A program made the translations under genes and the position numbers. The notes under the pieces were generated by a model. The model saw only the letters and a program-made list of their open reading frames with translations. It had not been told where the DNA came from and ran no database searches. Positions 9,191 to 18,545 of a stretch of DNA of 64,000 nucleotides are shown in pieces. The stretch comes from SIG607 sp045586405 (lineage in GTDB: Bacteria > Bacillota > Clostridia > Oscillospirales > Acutalibacteraceae): NCBI GenBank assembly GCA_045586405.1, contig JAZNAG010000104.1:1-64000 (forward strand). Direction: 5' to 3'. How positions within the stretch are numbered: the first letter of the stretch is position 1; every line of letters starts with the position of its first letter.

Positions 9191-10058
9191 TATCTAACTC
9201 CTCATAAATTTTTTCAGCAATTCTTCCTATATATTCCGCTTCACATTCACCTATTTTCAGTTTGCTCTGCTTAGGCAAACCCCAAACATCGAAAATACGC
9301 GGGCCTAACCAACAGTGATATGCCGTATTTTCAAAAATGCCAAAAATAGCAGAAAGACAAGCTTTTTTGGGCTTCATAAATATAACCTTCATCGGATATT
9401 TAATTAACGCAAAAATAAGTTTTGGATAGTGATTAGTAATACCTGTGAAGGTTATTCCGGGATGAACAATAGAAAGCCCATCATAGTTTTCATTCTTAAA
9501 AAGTTCAAAAAGAGAAAACATTAAATATCTTTTAGCATTACCATAAACAAGACTTGATTTTTTACGTGTTCTGAAATCAATATCATGTGCATCACTTTTA
9601 CTGTATCTATGGGCTATGCTTCCCGTAACAACAAATTTGCCGTTTTTAACCCGTAACAAAGACAGCAACCATTTTATCAGATAATAAGGCGATATAAAGT
9701 TTACCGTAAAAACATTATCGTAGCCGATATCTGTTATATATCTTGGTATATGATAAGCACCCGCATTATGTATAAAAATATCGATATCAAGCTTTATAAG
9801 TTCTTCTGCCGCCGATTTTACCGAAGAAAAATTGCTAAGGTCAGCATATACAAAATAAATCTCAGCATTACTAAATTCGCATTTTAAAGATTCAATTTGT
9901 TTTAAGGTTTTTTCCGCATTTCGATTTACACAAACAAGGGTAGCGTTAAGAGTGAGCAAATATTTACACAACTGCTCCCCTATTCCTCCTGTTGTTCCCG
10001 TAACCGCAACAACTTTACCATCAAGATTATCGGTATTTTTTAATAGATACTTATTCAT
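9153..10058 (-). CDS. Short-chain dehydrogenase/reductase
   Basis: This 301-residue Rossmann-fold enzyme shows the SDR cofactor motif TGTTGGIG (about residues 20-27), the structural HNAG motif and a catalytic YxxxK (YGNAK). The long insert and the substrate region resemble the retinol dehydrogenase/WW-oxidoreductase-like bacterial SDRs. An Arg after the second strand (CVNRNAEK) suggests NADP(H) rather than NAD. The physiological substrate is unknown. It overlaps the HAD phosphatase gene by 38 bp. The Shine-Dalgarno site before 10058 is weak (GGTG), and I found no clear promoter of its own, so it may depend on read-through past the ddh hairpin. Confidence 0.82.
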   Translation of the reverse strand: MNKYLLKNTDNLDGKVVAVTGTTGGIGEQLCKYLLTLNATLVCVNRNAEKTLKQIESLKCEFSNAEIYFVYADLSNFSSVKSAAEELIKLDIDIFIHNAGAYHIPRYITDIGYDNVFTVNFISPYYLIKWLLSLLRVKNGKFVVTGSIAHRYSKSDAHDIDFRTRKKSSLVYGNAKRYLMFSLFELFKNENYDGLSIVHPGITFTGITNHYPKLIFALIKYPMKVIFMKPKKACLSAIFGIFENTAYHCWLGPRIFDVWGLPKQSKLKIGECEAEYIGRIAEKIYEELDNEQNKKCETVSF

Positions 10059-10087
10059 AAAACACCACTGTTTTTCACTAAATAAAT

Positions 10088-10115
10088 GGATTTGACTGAA
10101 AAAACAGCCAAATCC
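10088..10115 (-). terminator. Hairpin after ddh
   Basis: A 7-bp stem (10088-10094 with 10109-10115) extended by three pairs after one mismatch lies just past the ddh stop. The minus-strand tail is only moderately T-rich, so it may be a leaky terminator. Confidence 0.55.
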
Positions 10116-10122
10116 TTATAAA

Positions 10123-11106
10123 TTAAAGAAGTTTTGCTCTCAACTGCTCACTGCTCATTGCAGATAAATAAGCGGGGGCAATATCAAATACGGTTTTACA
10201 GCCAAAATTGCCCTCTTTAGACAGTCTATAAACCGCTCTTACATACGCCGTAATAACGCTGGCGGTAAATTCGGGGTTAGAATCAAGCTTTAATGAATAT
10301 TCGATAATATGCGAATTTTCGTTATTAAAGCCTGTTTTACCACTTCTGATAACAAAGCCGCCGTGAGGTATACCGCTATGATTTTTCTGAAGCTCATCTT
10401 TACTGATAAAATGAACAACAGTATCATAATCGGCAAAGTAATTGGGCATTGTTTTAATTTCGTTTTCAATTCTTAAAAGGTCAGCACCGTCTTCAGCAAC
10501 CACAAAGCATTCTCTTAAATGCTTATCTCTGGTAGAAAGATTCGGGTTCTCGCCATTTCTGACAGATGCTAATGCTTCTTCCTTTGGAATAGTGTACTGT
10601 CTTGCATCTACAACACCGTCAATTCTTCTTATAGCATCGCTATGCCCCTGACTAACGCCCTTGCCCCAGAAAGTATAATCGTTTCCGTCAGGTAAAACTG
10701 CTAAGGCGTAAAGACGGTTAAGCGAAAACATACCGGGATCCCAACCTGCAGATATAAGCGCAGTTGTATTTGCTTTTTTAGAGGCAACATCAACATTTTC
10801 AAAATGCTCAGGTATTTTTGCATGGGTATCAAAACTGTCAATAACATTAAAATACTGTGCAAGATATGGTGTCTGCTCAGGCAGATCGGTAGCGCTTCCG
10901 CCGCACAGCACCATAACATCAATTTTTTCACGCCAACTTAGTACATCGCCTGCACTTACAGCAGGAATACCTTCTGTTTTAAGTTTTAAAGTAGAAGGAT
11001 CACGGCGGGTAAACACAGCAACAAGCTGCATATCATTATTTTTGTTTATTGCGGCTTCTATGCCACGGCCTAAATTGCCGTAACCGAAAATACCAACACG
11101 AATCAT
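10123..11106 (-). CDS. ddh: meso-Diaminopimelate dehydrogenase
   Basis: The 327-residue product makes meso-diaminopimelate from tetrahydrodipicolinate in one NADPH-dependent amination. It supplies lysine and the peptidoglycan crosslinking residue. It carries the Rossmann motif VGIFGYGNLGRGIE, an Arg pair for NADPH (TRRDP), and the family signatures GGSATDLPEQTP, ALISAGWDPGMFS and WGKGVSQGHSDAIRRIDGV. The length matches known Ddh enzymes. The ATG at 11106 follows AAAGGAG. Its own promoter lies within the end of the glycosidase gene upstream. The one-step route is found in a limited set of Gram-positive and gut bacteria. Confidence 0.95.
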   Translation of the reverse strand: MIRVGIFGYGNLGRGIEAAINKNNDMQLVAVFTRRDPSTLKLKTEGIPAVSAGDVLSWREKIDVMVLCGGSATDLPEQTPYLAQYFNVIDSFDTHAKIPEHFENVDVASKKANTTALISAGWDPGMFSLNRLYALAVLPDGNDYTFWGKGVSQGHSDAIRRIDGVVDARQYTIPKEEALASVRNGENPNLSTRDKHLRECFVVAEDGADLLRIENEIKTMPNYFADYDTVVHFISKDELQKNHSGIPHGGFVIRSGKTGFNNENSHIIEYSLKLDSNPEFTASVITAYVRAVYRLSKEGNFGCKTVFDIAPAYLSAMSSEQLRAKLL

Positions 11107-11140
11107 TTAAAATACTCCTTTGAAATTCAACTACCTGATA

Positions 11141-11169
11141 ATTATAATACACACAAAGTCTTATTTCAA
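11141..11169 (-). promoter_or_regulatory. Sigma-A promoter of ddh
   Basis: TTGAAA (11164-11169) overlaps the last codons of the glycosidase gene and TATAAT (11141-11146) follows after 17 bp. Confidence 0.78.
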
Positions 11170-12858
11170 TAAGTTTTCCTGTAATTTCTTATAAATATCA
11201 GCAAACTCAGACTCGAAAATTTTCATTACCTTTCTGTCATAAGTAACAAGACCGTTTGTTTCGTCTTCAACATCACTAAGCTGAGTATAAACGGTTGCAC
11301 AAAGCCCCTTTTCAACAAGAGGTAAAACCTCGTTTAGATAAAGATTTCTAAAGGCTTTTGCAAAGTCTTCTCTGTTTTTGAAATTACCATATCCATAAGT
11401 GCTGTTGCTATTAAACACGTGGTCTTTTATATTAAGAGAATAACCGCCGAACTCAGATATAAAAAGAGGTTTATTGCTGCATTTTACTTTAAGTTTTCTA
11501 AAGTATATATGCCTTGAGTTAAAATCATTTTTCTTAGAATAAAACCAACCGGAAGCCGAATCTATAAATCGGGTATCGTCAAGCGCTTTTAATTTATCAT
11601 ACATACTGTCAGCGCAAAACTGTCCCCAGCCCTCATTAAAAATTGTCCATTGACAAATACAAGGGTGGTTATACAGTTGATTTACAGTTTTTTTCATTGT
11701 ATCTATGAACATTTCACGGCTTTGGGGGTTATTGTGAGTGTTTTTATCATTCCTTTTAAGAACGCCTATTGTGGGAAGCAGTGTATCTTTAAAAAAGGAA
11801 TATATACCATTATTGACCATATCCTGAAAGACGACCATACCCAGTCTGTCACACTCGCTGTAAAAGAACTCGGGTTCAACCTTAATATGCTTTCTCAGCA
11901 TATTAAAGCCAAGGTTTTTCATTTTTAAAATATCATTTGTATATTCAATAAGACTTGCAGGAGTAAAAATACCATCAGAAAAATAGCCTTGATCAAGAAC
12001 GCCGTGGAAAAAGTAGGGCTTACCATTTAATAAAAGGCGGTTTTTATCACCAACTTTACCGATAGACAAAGTTCTTAGCGCAAAATATGACTCAACTTTA
12101 TCCTCCCCTGCCTCAATGATAAATTTATATAGATACGGAGTTTCAGGGGTCCACAACTTTGGGTTTTTAAGGTTAACTACAGCTTTACCGTCTATTAAGT
12201 ATGCAACGATATTTTCGTCGTCAAATACCGTGATTTTACCATCAGTAATTCCGCAAACATCAATTACGGCAGAGTTTAATGAGGTTGAAATTTTAAGCGA
12301 TTTTATATAAGTTTCAGGCACACTTTCACACCAAACGCTTTGCCAGATACCCGAAACGGGAGTATACCACATTCCTTTAGGGGTTTTGCTCTGCTTACCG
12401 TAAGGCATAGTTTTATCGCTGAGAATATCTTTTACTTCTAAGGTTAATATATTTTCTTTTTTAAGGCTATCGGTTATATCAAATGTAAAAGTGTCATATC
12501 CGCCGATATGTTCACCAATAAATTTGTCGTTTAAAAATACTGAGCATACTTGGTCAACGGCACCAAAATGCAGCAATACCCGACCTATATTGAAGCCTTC
12601 AGGCAGAGTAAACTCTTTTTTATAATAAAGAGTTTTATCCTCAGAAAAGACCTCACCGATACCCGAAAGCAAAGACTCGGGACAAAATGGCACACGAATT
12701 TTTCTGTCGTATACTATTTCTTTGCCAACACCAAATTCCCACACACCGTCAAGAGAGAAGAAAGACGCTCTTTTAAGCTGAGGGCGAGGATAGATACTTT
12801 CGGTATTTTGGTCAATTTTTTCGCCCAACTTTGTAAAAAGTTTATTTGTCTTCCGCAT
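11161..12858 (-). CDS. Glycoside hydrolase family 2 protein
   Basis: The 565-residue enzyme has the three-domain GH2 order. A jelly-roll sugar-binding domain (SLDGVWEFGVG to VWCESVPETYIKS) comes first, then an immunoglobulin-like middle and a TIM barrel. In the barrel the acid/base Glu is in WTIFNEGWGQ and the nucleophile Glu in LFISEFGGYS. The length is near beta-glucuronidase rather than the 1000-residue beta-galactosidases. No signal peptide is visible, so it should act on sugars already imported. It begins at the base where the MFS gene stops (TAATG), has AAGGAG upstream, and is therefore coupled to that carrier. The exact sugar is not predictable. Confidence 0.88.
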   Translation of the reverse strand: MRKTNKLFTKLGEKIDQNTESIYPRPQLKRASFFSLDGVWEFGVGKEIVYDRKIRVPFCPESLLSGIGEVFSEDKTLYYKKEFTLPEGFNIGRVLLHFGAVDQVCSVFLNDKFIGEHIGGYDTFTFDITDSLKKENILTLEVKDILSDKTMPYGKQSKTPKGMWYTPVSGIWQSVWCESVPETYIKSLKISTSLNSAVIDVCGITDGKITVFDDENIVAYLIDGKAVVNLKNPKLWTPETPYLYKFIIEAGEDKVESYFALRTLSIGKVGDKNRLLLNGKPYFFHGVLDQGYFSDGIFTPASLIEYTNDILKMKNLGFNMLRKHIKVEPEFFYSECDRLGMVVFQDMVNNGIYSFFKDTLLPTIGVLKRNDKNTHNNPQSREMFIDTMKKTVNQLYNHPCICQWTIFNEGWGQFCADSMYDKLKALDDTRFIDSASGWFYSKKNDFNSRHIYFRKLKVKCSNKPLFISEFGGYSLNIKDHVFNSNSTYGYGNFKNREDFAKAFRNLYLNEVLPLVEKGLCATVYTQLSDVEDETNGLVTYDRKVMKIFESEFADIYKKLQENLLK

Positions 12859-14156
12859 TAAATTTTCTCCTTTTTTGCAAACATATTTTGCAAAAATACT
12901 ATTAAAATTAAGATAACGGCAACCACTAAAGCAGTTATAAAAATATTTTCATTCGGTATGAAAGACTGTGTACCGTCATCACCTATTACAGTTTCTGCAT
13001 TTTTAAGTACAAAAGCACCTATCTGCGGACCGATAATACCGGGAATAAGCACCTGTCCGAAAATCCTAAGGCCTTGAAACATACCTGCCTTGTTTTCGGG
13101 TATTTTATCACGAATCATAGCGCCAAATACTGCCGAGCCGCAAAGATATCCGCACATCATAAGAAGTGATCCGATAAACACAAGGGTTGTACCTTTATAT
13201 AAGAAAAGCAATACGTAACCGGCACACAGCGATACAAGTGTCGGCAGAAGCGATTTAAAATAGCCCACTTTATCATAAAATCTGCCATAAAAAGCGGTAG
13301 CAATAGCTGCTATAATTATGGCAGGAGCCATTATCAATACATAATTATCCATCTTTAATGAAACATTATAATACAGTATAAGATAAGGCATAAACACCTG
13401 AATTGAAATACCGAAAACCGCAAAGGAAAGCAGAGTAAAATAGAGTGACTTGTTTTCCTTAATAACACTCGGCCTGAAACCATAAAAGATATTGCCCCAA
13501 AAGCTGTTATTTACTTCACTTCTAACCGTGCTTTCCTCAAGGAAGAAAAGGGTCAAAACGCCAATAACCAGCACAGTAATACCTATTATTAAATATATAG
13601 AAGTCCAACTTTCAGCTTTGTTAAGGTCAAAGCCCATAAAACCGCCGAATACTGCAATAATAGCAAGAAGCGGCATCATAGCGTTGATGCCCTCTGCCGC
13701 ACCGCGCTTGTTGTCAGGCACCGACTCGGTAAGCCAAGCATTAAAACAAGCGTCATTGGCACTTGAGCCAAAAAAGGTCATTACACAGTCAAGGATTATT
13801 GTAAGAGAAACACCAACACTTGCCGCAGATACTACTGCAGGAAACATGCTGTTTATAACATCAATTCTAATAAAAGCAAAACAGATAATTGATATGCCCC
13901 AAAGAATATAACCACCGCTGATAAATATTTTACGCTTACCGATTTTATCCGACAAAGCGCCGATAATTACAGTAGTTACCGTTGCGGCAACAGCTGAAGC
14001 CGTAACCATCAGAGATATTTCACCTGCACTGGCGCCAAACATTTTATATATGAATACGTTGAAGTACATATTCTCTACTACCCATGCTATTTGACCAACA
14101 AGGCTAAGTATAACAAGTATGGGCCAGAAAAATTTAGGCAATGACTTAGTGTTCAT
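12858..14156 (-). CDS. Major facilitator superfamily transporter, sugar-type
   Basis: This 432-residue integral membrane protein has about twelve hydrophobic helices. The MFS loop 2-3 signature appears as GALSDKIGKRK and the central loop lies near residue 200. The MFS carrier shares one base with the start of the GH2 glycosidase gene, which points to import of a glycoside that the enzyme then cleaves. It resembles the GPH and SLC45-like cation-coupled sugar symporters, but I would not name the substrate. The start is the ATG at 14156 with AGGGAG about 8 bases upstream. Transcription starts from the promoter at 14184-14212. Confidence 0.85.
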   Translation of the reverse strand: MNTKSLPKFFWPILVILSLVGQIAWVVENMYFNVFIYKMFGASAGEISLMVTASAVAATVTTVIIGALSDKIGKRKIFISGGYILWGISIICFAFIRIDVINSMFPAVVSAASVGVSLTIILDCVMTFFGSSANDACFNAWLTESVPDNKRGAAEGINAMMPLLAIIAVFGGFMGFDLNKAESWTSIYLIIGITVLVIGVLTLFFLEESTVRSEVNNSFWGNIFYGFRPSVIKENKSLYFTLLSFAVFGISIQVFMPYLILYYNVSLKMDNYVLIMAPAIIIAAIATAFYGRFYDKVGYFKSLLPTLVSLCAGYVLLFLYKGTTLVFIGSLLMMCGYLCGSAVFGAMIRDKIPENKAGMFQGLRIFGQVLIPGIIGPQIGAFVLKNAETVIGDDGTQSFIPNENIFITALVVAVILILIVFLQNMFAKKEKI

Positions 14157-14183
14157 ATTTTTTCTCCCTATAAGTTTTTTATT

Positions 14184-14212
14184 ATTATAACAAATTTATT
14201 GTAATAAAGCAA
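14184..14212 (-). promoter_or_regulatory. Sigma-A promoter of the MFS-GH2 operon
   Basis: TTGCTT (14207-14212) and TATAAT (14184-14189) are 17 bp apart. The -35 box touches the foot of the antiporter terminator hairpin. Confidence 0.72.
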
Positions 14213-14243
14213 TAAACCGTTCAAATCGAACGGTTTATCTTTT
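14212..14243 (-). terminator. Hairpin after the antiporter gene
   Basis: An 11-bp perfect stem (14212-14222 with 14228-14238) lies 8 bases past the antiporter stop. Its T run is better on the plus side than on the minus side, so termination efficiency on the minus strand is uncertain. Confidence 0.55.
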
Positions 14244-14245
14244 TG

Positions 14246-15535
14246 TTACTGCTTTTTTACAGCATTTAATTTAGTTGCTCTTCTCTCTTTTACGTGATGA
14301 GGAATAGGTTTGATTTCGCCGGCGGCGGTAAGAGCCATACGTGTGAATACAGGACCGAAAATTTCATAAATCAGTACCGCAAAGAGAGTTATGTTTCTTA
14401 TAAGTTCACCCTGATTACCCAGCTGCATTGCTGTTGTACACATACCAAGAGCAACGCCTGCCTGCGGCAAGAGCGTGATACCAAGGTATTTACAAATGCT
14501 TTGAGTACAAGAAGTAAGTTTTGCGCTGATAAATGCACCAAGATACTTACCGATGGAACGGAAAATTATATATGTTAAGCCTATTAGAACTATAGAGATG
14601 CTTGTAAATACATCAAGTTCCAGTTCGGCACCGCTTATAACAAAGAATATAGCAAACAACGGTGAGGTCCATTTATCGCTTGCCGCCATTAAATCGTGAG
14701 ATAATGGACATATATTACAGAAAACTGTACCTAACATCATACAGGTGAGCAGCGACGAAAAATGCACCGAAACAGGTCCTATATTAAAGTGAAGCATTGA
14801 AAGAGAGGCGGTAAGGAAAACCGCACCGATAGTAAGATTCAGTCGGTTTGTGTTTGAATTGAACAGTTTTTCAAGCTGAGTTAAAACCCAACCCATGATT
14901 GTACCGAGAAGCAATGAACAAATTATTTCAATAATGGGGTTAACAATTATTGAAATAATATCCATATCACCGCTGACAATAGTTTTTGCTATACCAAAGG
15001 ACACAGCAAATGCAACAAGACCAACGGCATCGTCAAGGGCAACAATAGGTAAAAGAATCTTTGTAAGAGGGCCTTCCGCTTTGTACTGTCTTACTACCAT
15101 AAGCGTTGCGGCAGGTGCAGTAGCAGTAGCAATAGCACCAAGAGTAATTGCCTGAGGTACAGAAATAATATCAGGCCGTATATAGTGAATAAAGAGCAAA
15201 GCCGCATCAACAAGGAGCAGCGCAACAATTGCCTGAACTATACCGATTACAAGGGCTTGCTTACCGGTTTTTTTAAGATCTTCCACCCTGAATTCATTAC
15301 CAATAGAAAAAGCAATAAAGCCAAGAGCAACTTCAGATACAAGACCGAGGGATTCAACCTCACCCATACTACCGAAACCGAGGCCGTCAATATGTAATTT
15401 ACCAAGACAGTAAGGTCCTATAAGAACGCCTGCTATAAGATAAGCAGTAACTGCAGGAAGCTTGATTTTCTTAAACAGTCTGGTCATAATAAGGCCGGTT
15501 AAAAGTGAAATTGAAACCGATAAAAGTGTACTCAT
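14246..15535 (-). CDS. Cation:proton antiporter, CPA2 family
   Basis: The 429-residue membrane protein has about 12-13 hydrophobic segments and the CPA2 pattern: FKKIKLPAVTAYLIAGVLIGP at the first helices and FIAFSIGNEFRVEDLKKTG before a loop. The discontinuous helix region ATATAPAATLMVV...LDDAVGLVAF contains the Asp-Asp pair expected for electrogenic Na+/H+ exchange. There is no C-terminal TrkA-N regulatory domain, unlike KefB/KefC. It should exchange Na+ or K+ for protons at the plasma membrane. It has its own promoter and is a single-gene unit. Confidence 0.88.
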   Translation of the reverse strand: MSTLLSVSISLLTGLIMTRLFKKIKLPAVTAYLIAGVLIGPYCLGKLHIDGLGFGSMGEVESLGLVSEVALGFIAFSIGNEFRVEDLKKTGKQALVIGIVQAIVALLLVDAALLFIHYIRPDIISVPQAITLGAIATATAPAATLMVVRQYKAEGPLTKILLPIVALDDAVGLVAFAVSFGIAKTIVSGDMDIISIIVNPIIEIICSLLLGTIMGWVLTQLEKLFNSNTNRLNLTIGAVFLTASLSMLHFNIGPVSVHFSSLLTCMMLGTVFCNICPLSHDLMAASDKWTSPLFAIFFVISGAELELDVFTSISIVLIGLTYIIFRSIGKYLGAFISAKLTSCTQSICKYLGITLLPQAGVALGMCTTAMQLGNQGELIRNITLFAVLIYEIFGPVFTRMALTAAGEIKPIPHHVKERRATKLNAVKKQ

Positions 15536-15572
15536 AAAAATTCATCTTCTTATAATTTTTTAGTGCGCAGAA

Positions 15573-15601
15573 ATTATAACACAACAAACCTTAATATTCA
15601 A
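15573..15601 (-). promoter_or_regulatory. Sigma-A promoter of the antiporter gene
   Basis: TTGAAT (15596-15601) and TATAAT (15573-15578) are 17 bp apart on the minus strand. Confidence 0.75.
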
Positions 15602-15667
15602 TAAGCAAAGATACGAAAATCAAGGTAATTTTCGATAGCATTTTGTGAAATTAAACAATAAGTCTCA

Positions 15668-16483
15668 TTAGTATATTTTTGTCTTAATTTCGGACGGCGA
15701 ATGCCCCATTATTCTTTTATAAACAGTACTGAAATAGTTTTGATCGTGAAAGCCCACCGAAAGAGCCGCCTCTCTTACCGAACATCCCTTTTGCAAAAGT
15801 TCTGTTGCATGACGCATTTTTTGATGATTAAAATACTCCATAACGCCTACGCCGGCATAATAATTAAAGGTTTTTTGCATATTTATGGCACTCATATTGC
15901 AAAGCGCCGCAATTTCATCTACCGACAGTCTTTCGTGAAGATGATTTGTCATAGTATTTACTATTTCAATATAGTTCTTTGCTTTTTGTGACATATCACC
16001 GGAACGAGAAACAAGATGCGACACAAGTTCTATAAGCAAAAGTTCTAGTCGCTTAACATACATAAGATGGGCATCACCCTCTGACTTCTGTCCTACTATA
16101 ACAAGACCATGTCTTATGTTGTAGTATCTGACCGCCAGTTCGTGCAAAGACTTAACGCTTGACACATCGGTTATTTCGCAAACGCTATTTTGTATCTCCG
16201 GTATATTTTCCCCTGTAAAAGTAAATACGCAAACCTCCGCAGGACGACCACCCGTAACGGTAATGTTGTGAAACTGCATTGGATTATGAAGTATCGCCTG
16301 ACCTGTCGTAAGTTCAAAAATGTTGGTATCGGCGGCAACGCTTATTGAACCGTCAATAACACATACAAGTTCCCAAAAATCATGTGTTTCGCCTTTAAAA
16401 CGATAATCTGCCTCAAAAACCCAGTTATATGTAGTATATACTGCAGTAATATGCGGATTATTAGTTATTTGATGTAAAGTCAT
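15668..16483 (-). CDS. AraC-family transcriptional regulator
   Basis: The 271-residue protein has an N-terminal cupin-like sensor domain (about 20-110; HDFWELVCVIDGSISVAAD, HNPMQFHNITV). The C-terminal double helix-turn-helix of AraC/XylS type follows at about 170-270 (VDEIAALCNMSAINMQKTFNYYAGVGVMEYFN, then VREAALSVGFHDQNYFSTVYKRIMGHSPSE). Such proteins usually respond to a sugar or related metabolite. It is transcribed divergently from a Gfo/Idh dehydrogenase gene 113 bp away, which is the most likely target. A 9-bp inverted repeat in the shared region is a plausible site for it. Confidence 0.9.
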   Translation of the reverse strand: MTLHQITNNPHITAVYTTYNWVFEADYRFKGETHDFWELVCVIDGSISVAADTNIFELTTGQAILHNPMQFHNITVTGGRPAEVCVFTFTGENIPEIQNSVCEITDVSSVKSLHELAVRYYNIRHGLVIVGQKSEGDAHLMYVKRLELLLIELVSHLVSRSGDMSQKAKNYIEIVNTMTNHLHERLSVDEIAALCNMSAINMQKTFNYYAGVGVMEYFNHQKMRHATELLQKGCSVREAALSVGFHDQNYFSTVYKRIMGHSPSEIKTKIY

Positions 16484-16507
16484 ATCTGCACCACCAAATT
16501 ATACAAA

Positions 16508-16552
16508 TTCAAAGATTAAATATATAATAACATATATATCTTTGAAAGTAAA
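16508..16552 (-). promoter_or_regulatory. AraC-gene promoter flanked by a 9-bp inverted repeat
   Basis: TTTACT (16547-16552) and TATTAT (16524-16529) with a 17-bp spacer form the regulator promoter. TTCAAAGAT (16508-16516) and its exact complement (16538-16546) bracket the -10 box. The facing gene has only a poorly spaced promoter, as expected if it needs an activator. Confidence 0.6.
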
Positions 16553-16596
16553 TACCTTAAAATCAAATTATAAAATATCGTTTAGGAGGAAACGTT

Positions 16597-17880
16597 ATGA
16601 AACAGTTAACCGCCATCGTTATAGGTGCAGGTAGCCGTGGCAAAGGCTACACCGATATAATGGCAAAATGCCCTGAGAAGTTTAAGGTTGTAGGTGTTGC
16701 CGAGCCTATCGTTGATCGCCTTAACTATGTTAAAGATAAGCACAACATTGAAGAGGCTAATTGTTTTGACACCTGGGAAAAGATACTCGATATACCAAAA
16801 TTTGCTGATATCGCCATAATTTCAACTATGGACCGTATGCATACCGAGCCGGCAATTAAAGCATTAGAGCTTGGTTATGATTTATTACTGGAAAAGCCTG
16901 TTGCCCCAACACCTGAAGAGTGTTCAATGATACTTAAAAAGGCTGAAGAGTGTAACCGCAAGGTAATGGTTTGCCACGTTTTACGTTATACCCCATTCTT
17001 TATGAAATTAAAGAACATTATTGACAGCGGAACTCTTGGCGAAGTAATTTCAGTGGACCATATCGAAGCTGTTGGCAACCGTCACCAAAGCCACAGTTTT
17101 GTACGCGGCAACTGGGGAAATTCAGAGCGTTCTTCATTTATGCTATTACAAAAATGCTGTCATGACCTTGATATTCTTCAGTGGCTGCTTGGCAAAGAGT
17201 GTAATAAAATTCAATCTTTTGGTTCACGCAAATTCTTCCGTATTGAGAATGCACCTGAAGGTGCACCCGAACGCTGTACCGAAGGCTGTCCTCACGCCGA
17301 AACCTGCTACTATAATGCAGTAAAGCTTTATCACGACAGCGATATCAATTGGTTCCGTGAAGCAGCCGCTATGAAACCTAATCCTTCAAATGAGGATGTA
17401 TGGAAGGCACTTGAAACCACTCAGTACGGAAAATGTGTATACAAGTGCGATAACGATGTTGTTGACCATCAGACAGTAAATATGGAATTTGACGGTGGTG
17501 TTACCGCAACGTTGACTATGAGTGCCTTTACTAAGGGCGGACGCACAACTCGAATTATGGGAACAAAAGGTGAACTGTTTACCGAAATGAATTCAACCGG
17601 TGATAAAGCCTTTAATTTCTTTGATTTTGAAACCCGTACTTTCCGTTATATTGATGCTGAAATTGCTATTACAGGCGACAGCATTGCTTCGGGACACGGC
17701 GGCGGCGACGCAGGAATAATAGAAGCACTATACCAGTATCTTACCGACGAACTTAAAGCAGAAGACGTTAGTGAAATTGGTATTTCCTGCCGTAACCATA
17801 TGCTTGCTTTTGCTGCTGAAGATGCTCGTCTTTCAGGCACAGTAATAAGCCTTGATGAGTATATTAAAAAATATATGTAA
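16597..17880 (+). CDS. Gfo/Idh/MocA family oxidoreductase
   Basis: The 427-residue protein has an N-terminal Rossmann domain (AIVIGAGSRGKGYTDIM) and the family catalytic segment GYDLLLEKPVAPT. A C-terminal alpha/beta substrate domain contains CCHDLDILQWL with the conserved HDxD. A subfamily insert has cysteines in CTEGCPHAETCYYNA and CVYKCDN, possibly a metal site. Such enzymes oxidise or reduce sugars and inositols with NAD(P). The start has a strong AGGAGG. A divergent AraC regulator probably controls it. The specific sugar is unknown. Confidence 0.9.
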   Translation: MKQLTAIVIGAGSRGKGYTDIMAKCPEKFKVVGVAEPIVDRLNYVKDKHNIEEANCFDTWEKILDIPKFADIAIISTMDRMHTEPAIKALELGYDLLLEKPVAPTPEECSMILKKAEECNRKVMVCHVLRYTPFFMKLKNIIDSGTLGEVISVDHIEAVGNRHQSHSFVRGNWGNSERSSFMLLQKCCHDLDILQWLLGKECNKIQSFGSRKFFRIENAPEGAPERCTEGCPHAETCYYNAVKLYHDSDINWFREAAAMKPNPSNEDVWKALETTQYGKCVYKCDNDVVDHQTVNMEFDGGVTATLTMSAFTKGGRTTRIMGTKGELFTEMNSTGDKAFNFFDFETRTFRYIDAEIAITGDSIASGHGGGDAGIIEALYQYLTDELKAEDVSEIGISCRNHMLAFAAEDARLSGTVISLDEYIKKYM

Positions 17881-17882
17881 CT

Positions 17883-17917
17883 AAAAAGTTCCCTCAGTGC
17901 AGAGGGAACTTTTTTTA
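17883..17917. terminator. Two-way terminator
   Basis: A 13-bp perfect stem (17883-17895 with 17902-17914) with A and T tracts separates the convergent dehydrogenase and DUF5662 genes. The DUF5662 stop codon lies in its T tract. Confidence 0.88.
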
Positions 17918-18451
17918 ATAATCATCGTTGTTTTTTATATAATTTTTTATATATGAGAATGTTTCTTTTTCGCCTTTTTCGCTAAGCATAACAAGAAGTT
18001 TTTCAAGAAAATCAGATGTTTCATTGTGAATAAATCTATTAGGCTTACCGCGCAAAAAGTATTCAAGAGGATGACTATTTGTATAATTTTTGCCTTGATA
18101 TATTTTACTTGCCGCAACCCTGTCACAGAACATTTCAATAACGAAAACAAGAGGCATTTTTATAGGCTCGACCTTTCGCGTTGAGGGCTGATAGTCGGTC
18201 CAATATTCGAAATGATGTTTGTTTCTGCCCTTGTGGTGCATCCAAGCTGAAGAATAACCTTTTTCAGCCCGTTCGGCTTCGTTAGGACTTTTAGTGCCTA
18301 AAAAATAATGAACACCGCATAAAAACTCAACAGGGTTATACTTTGAAAGGTCATGTAAAAGACCTCGCCAAAGAATCCCTGCCTTGAAGCAGTGTTTTAT
18401 TACGCAATTTCTATGCCTGGTAATTGTTATAAAGTGCTTAAAAAAATTCAC
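17915..18451 (-). CDS. DUF5662 family protein
   Basis: The 178-residue cytoplasmic protein matches the DUF5662 family as I know it from clostridial genomes. It has an N-terminal FFKHFITITRHRNCVIKHCF, a GLLHDLSKYNPVEF segment with conserved His-Asp, a WMHHKGRNKHHFEYW segment and a C-terminal helix. The His and Asp pattern recalls HD-domain metal sites, but no activity is established and I infer none. It stands alone, convergent with the Gfo/Idh gene and followed on the other side by a tRNA operon. Confidence 0.78.
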   Translation of the reverse strand: MNFFKHFITITRHRNCVIKHCFKAGILWRGLLHDLSKYNPVEFLCGVHYFLGTKSPNEAERAEKGYSSAWMHHKGRNKHHFEYWTDYQPSTRKVEPIKMPLVFVIEMFCDRVAASKIYQGKNYTNSHPLEYFLRGKPNRFIHNETSDFLEKLLVMLSEKGEKETFSYIKNYIKNNDDY

Positions 18452-18515
18452 ACCATCACCCTATATTTTTTGATATTTTTAATTATATCACAAGGAAAAA
18501 ACATATTCAAGAAAT

Positions 18516-18545
18516 AAAAAACCAAGTCATAAGACTTGGTTTTTT
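18516..18545 (-). terminator. Terminator of the tRNA operon
   Basis: A 13-bp perfect stem (18516-18528 with 18533-18545), running into T residues on the minus strand, begins next to the CCA end of tRNA-Gly. Confidence 0.88.
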
